The position numbers were made by a program, and so were the translations under genes. From Streptomyces sp. LBL (GTDB lineage: Bacteria > Actinomycetota > Actinomycetes > Streptomycetales > Streptomycetaceae), in the NCBI RefSeq assembly GCF_029893585.1, contig NZ_JARXYX010000010.1, forward strand, positions 1 through 64,000: DNA of 64,000 bases. Reading direction: 5' to 3'. Positions 63,601-64,000 of this stretch are shown in pieces (the first letter of the stretch is position 1; each line of letters opens with the position of its first letter). The notes beneath the pieces were generated by a model, which saw only the letters and a program-made list of their open reading frames with translations, had not been told where the DNA came from and did not search any database.

Positions 63601-64000
63601 ACAGCCGCCACTGACGGTCCATCCGGGACTGTGTGGCCCAGCCGATCAGCACCATGAAGACCGGGATGAGCGGCAGGGTCCCGACGATGATGGCCGCCGA
63701 GACCCAGTCCTCGGTGACGATCCGCGCCAGCACCGCCACCGGCACGACCACCGCGAGCCCCAACTGCGGGAGGTAGCGCGAGAAGTAGTCGTCCAGGGCA
63801 TCGACCCCCCGCGTGGCGAGGGCGACCAGCGACCCGGTCCGCTGCCCGCTCAGCCACCCGGGCCCCAGCGCGACCGCACGCTCCAGCAGCCGTCCACGCA
63901 GCTCCGACTTCACCGCCGCGCTCGCCCGGTGCGCGGCGAGCTCGGTGAGCCAGGAGACCAGCGCGCGGCCGCCCGCGACGGCCACCAACAGCAGCAGGGG
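60686..64000 (-). CDS. cydCD: CydDC fused ABC transporter for cytochrome bd assembly (5' end outside)
   Basis: At least 1104 residues of a fusion of CydD and CydC, a heterodimeric-type exporter of cysteine/glutathione needed for cytochrome bd. The CydD half shows several helices, Walker A GPSGAGKS, signature LSAGQRQR, Walker B LLLDEP; the CydC half (from about 62440 downward) shows its own membrane domain, Walker A GSSGSGKT, signature LSGGQRQR and Walker B LVLDEP. The first 70 or so residues of CydD lie beyond the window, where cydAB would be expected. No frameshift is seen. From memory the fused form is normal in streptomycetes (SCO3947). Confidence 0.93.
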   Translation of the reverse strand, partial: PLLLLVAVAGGRALVSWLTELAAHRASAAVKSELRGRLLERAVALGPGWLSGQRTGSLVALATRGVDALDDYFSRYLPQLGLAVVVPVAVLARIVTEDWVSAAIIVGTLPLIPVFMVLIGWATQSRMDRQWRLLSRLSGHFLDVVAGLPTLKVFGRAKAQAESIRSITGEYRQATMRTLRIAFISSFALELLSTLSVALVAVTIGMRLVHGDMDLYIGLVVLMLAPEAYLPLRQVGAQYHAAAEGLAAAEEIFSVLETPVPVSGSGTVPRGALVFEAVTVRYPGRSEDAVTEVSFAVEPGETVALVGPSGAGKSTLLNVVLGFVRPGEGRVSAGGVDLAEADLEEWRSRIAWVPQQPHLFAGTISENVRLVRPDADDAAVRRALADAGALEFVDALSHGTGTVLGEDGAGLSAGQRQRLALARAFLADRPVLLLDEPTAALDGATEGEVVEAVRRLAVGRTVLLVVHRPALLSVADRVVRLAEPVSPARREPGPRAAEVRTLEAGPALAPGGPETRELMVAARGVLPRVRAMSGARRGRLMLALLLGSLALGSAVGLMATSGWLISRASQQPPVLYLMVAVTATRAFGIGRAVFRYAERLVSHDAVLRMLADTRVAVYRRLERLAPAGLRRTRRGDLLSRLVADVDALQDYWLRWLLPAGAAVVVSAASVGFTAWLLPEAGVALAAGLLAAGAGVPLVTGSVARRSERRLAPARGELATRVTDLLTGTAELSVAGALPGRTAEARRADGTLTRIASRAATATALGDGLTALFAGLTLAATALVSAQAVADGRLDGVVMAVVVLTPLAAFEAVLGLPLAVRYRQRVRRSAERVYEVLDAPEPVKEPARPRQAPAAPFPVVVRGLVARHAGQGRDALAGVDLTLAEGHRIAVVGSSGSGKTTLAQILLRFLDTDAGSYTLGGVDAYGLDGDAVRRLVGLCAQDAHLFDSSVRENLLLARKDASEDQLRDALRRARLLDWADGLPDGLDTLVGEHGARLSGGQRQRLALARALLADFPVLVLDEPAEHLDLPTADALTADLLAATEGRTTLLITHRLAGLAAVDEVIVLDEGRVVQRGTYAELAAAEGPLRRMAEREEAADLLMGAR

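Overview
The DNA has very high GC, frequent GTG starts, ATGA/GTGA overlaps between co-directional genes and Streptomyces-type families throughout (subtilisin-inhibitor-like protein, SigE-family sigma factor, DUF5926, DUF6083, anti-sigma-type ATPases, fused CydDC). It is almost certainly a piece of a Streptomyces chromosome. From memory, the order serS - pheA - Dyp peroxidase/CopCD/PCuAC/Sco - pepP - GDPD - HtrA - thiolase-like operon - sigma factor - acyl-CoA synthetase - TetR matches the core segment around SCO3945-SCO4009 of S. coelicolor, read in reverse. That would place the window roughly a hundred kilobases from oriC. No oriC genes are present.

Layout. (1) 1-10361 is accessory DNA: a partial IS1380-type transposase, a complete IS21-type element (936-3776) with an extra gene between istA and istB, a GntR-controlled cluster of small genes (3957-6835), two orphan genes, and the rep-xis-int end of a decayed pSAM2-type integrative element abutting tRNA-Arg(ACG). 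Its rep lacks the 5' half and its int is frameshifted. (2) 10551-20816 holds tRNA-Ser(GCT), a secreted protease inhibitor followed by a 25-bp tandem array, a giant cytosolic PAS/low-complexity/pseudo-receiver protein, a TetR-MFS pair whose transporter is broken at a hexanucleotide array, an acyl-CoA synthetase and a SigE-family sigma factor. (3) 21179-26095 holds a translationally coupled ChsH2-ChsH1-Ltp2-like operon, small orphan genes and tRNA-Ser(TGA). (4) 26157-37784 holds envelope and signalling genes: HtrA protease, GDPD phosphodiesterase, two anti-sigma-type ATPases, a PP2C phosphatase, an aminopeptidase P and a degenerate prim-pol protein. (5) 37932-43244 is an extracytoplasmic copper cluster (YcnI, Sco, PCuAC, CopCD, Dyp peroxidase). 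(6) 43317-51482 holds pheA, serS, a HAD phosphatase, a 171-bp long palindrome, an odd tRNA-Ser-like sequence and two back-to-back ABC-2 transporters. (7) 51723-53115 is a graveyard of broken genes. (8) 53334-64000 holds a SNF2 helicase with its SWIM partner, a luciferase-like oxidoreductase, a HAD phosphatase, an M23 peptidase and the 3' part of cydDC.

How they work together. The copper genes form one run: uptake/export membrane protein, three copper chaperones and a Tat-exported haem peroxidase, with CydDC further along serving cytochrome bd. The GAF-PP2C phosphatase and two RsbW-like ATPases suggest partner-switching control of sigma factors. The lipid-transfer/MaoC/DUF35 operon together with the acyl-CoA synthetase suggests CoA-thioester degradation of a lipid or sterol side chain. 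The most unusual items are the tRNA-Ser-like sequence near serS, the 1705-residue PAS scaffold with VPGQ repeats, the IS21 passenger gene, the twin-palindrome GntR cluster, and repeat arrays seeded at gene 3' ends.
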